Source: Bryobacterales bacterium | GTDB lineage: Bacteria > Acidobacteriota > Terriglobia > Bryobacterales > Bryobacteraceae | DNA length: 5,655 nt | Direction of reading: 5' to 3' | NCBI GenBank assembly: GCA_009697495.1 | Contig: SHUN01000241.1 | Span: 1 to 5,655 of the forward strand | Part shown: positions 5,629 through 5,655 of the stretch, one piece after another | Layout: each line of letters opens with the position of its first letter | How positions within the stretch are numbered: the stretch's first letter is position 1 | The notes under the pieces: model-generated | What the model saw: only the letters and a program-made list of their open reading frames with translations | Database searches by the model: none | What the model was told of the DNA's origin: nothing | Position numbers and translations under genes: made by a program

Positions 5629-5655
5629 TGACGCCGTTTTTACTTGCATTTCTGG
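5625..5655 (+). CDS. Start of a next gene, probably secreted or membrane protein (partial)
   Basis: ATG at 5625 overlaps the hydrolase TGA by four bases (ATGA). A second ATG follows directly at 5628 in the same frame. The visible codons read MMTPFLLAFL, hydrophobic like the start of a signal peptide. GAAGG at 5619-5623 is too close to the first ATG but four bases from the second, so 5628 may be the true start. The gene runs off the window, and its identity cannot be told from ten residues. Confidence 0.5.
   Translation, partial: MMTPFLLAFL

Noticed and set aside
1..5655. CRISPR array, tRNA or rRNA gene, insertion sequence ends
   Set aside because: No regularly spaced repeats, no tRNA-like cloverleaf or rRNA core that I could recognise, and no transposase or terminal inverted repeats with target duplication.

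Overview
The window looks like chromosomal DNA of a GC-rich soil bacterium, most plausibly an acidobacterium of the Bryobacterales/Solibacter type. This is an inference from the short leaders of the form (N/T)RRQFG(F/L)AAA on two enzymes, the mix of a sulfatase with a secreted alpha/beta hydrolase, the strong C/G bias at third codon positions, and an intergenic repeat that I associate with that group. It was not tested by any search.

Layout. Bases 18-803 (+) encode the ATPase half of a phage-terminase-like protein that stops where the nuclease domain would begin. Bases 804-995 hold a GC-rich repeat, a boxA-like motif and a perfect 11-bp hairpin between convergent genes. Bases 996-2598 (-) are a two-gene unit: a formylglycine-type sulfatase starting at a TTG codon, followed with a short overlap by a small antibiotic-biosynthesis-monooxygenase (ABM, YgiN-like) protein. 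Only 39 bases separate the sulfatase start from the divergent GTG start of a CpaF/TadA-family ATPase (2638-4125, +). Bases 4126-4327 hold a small hairpin and an imperfect 24-nt direct repeat. From 4328 to the end of the window runs a tightly coupled (+) cluster: a previously easy-to-miss 47-residue single-pass membrane protein, an exported alpha/beta hydrolase, and the first codons of a further gene, joined by 1-nt and 4-nt overlaps.

How they fit together. The sulfatase and monooxygenase are probably co-translated. The small membrane protein, the hydrolase and the next gene probably form a second operon. The CpaF ATPase has no tadB/tadC or other pilus genes beside it here, and the terminase-like gene has no other phage gene beside it. 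Both look like orphans. I do not see clear evidence of a new multi-gene defence or mobile system. The most noteworthy items are the nuclease-less terminase ATPase, the small membrane protein with its TGATG coupling, and the structured intergenic DNA.
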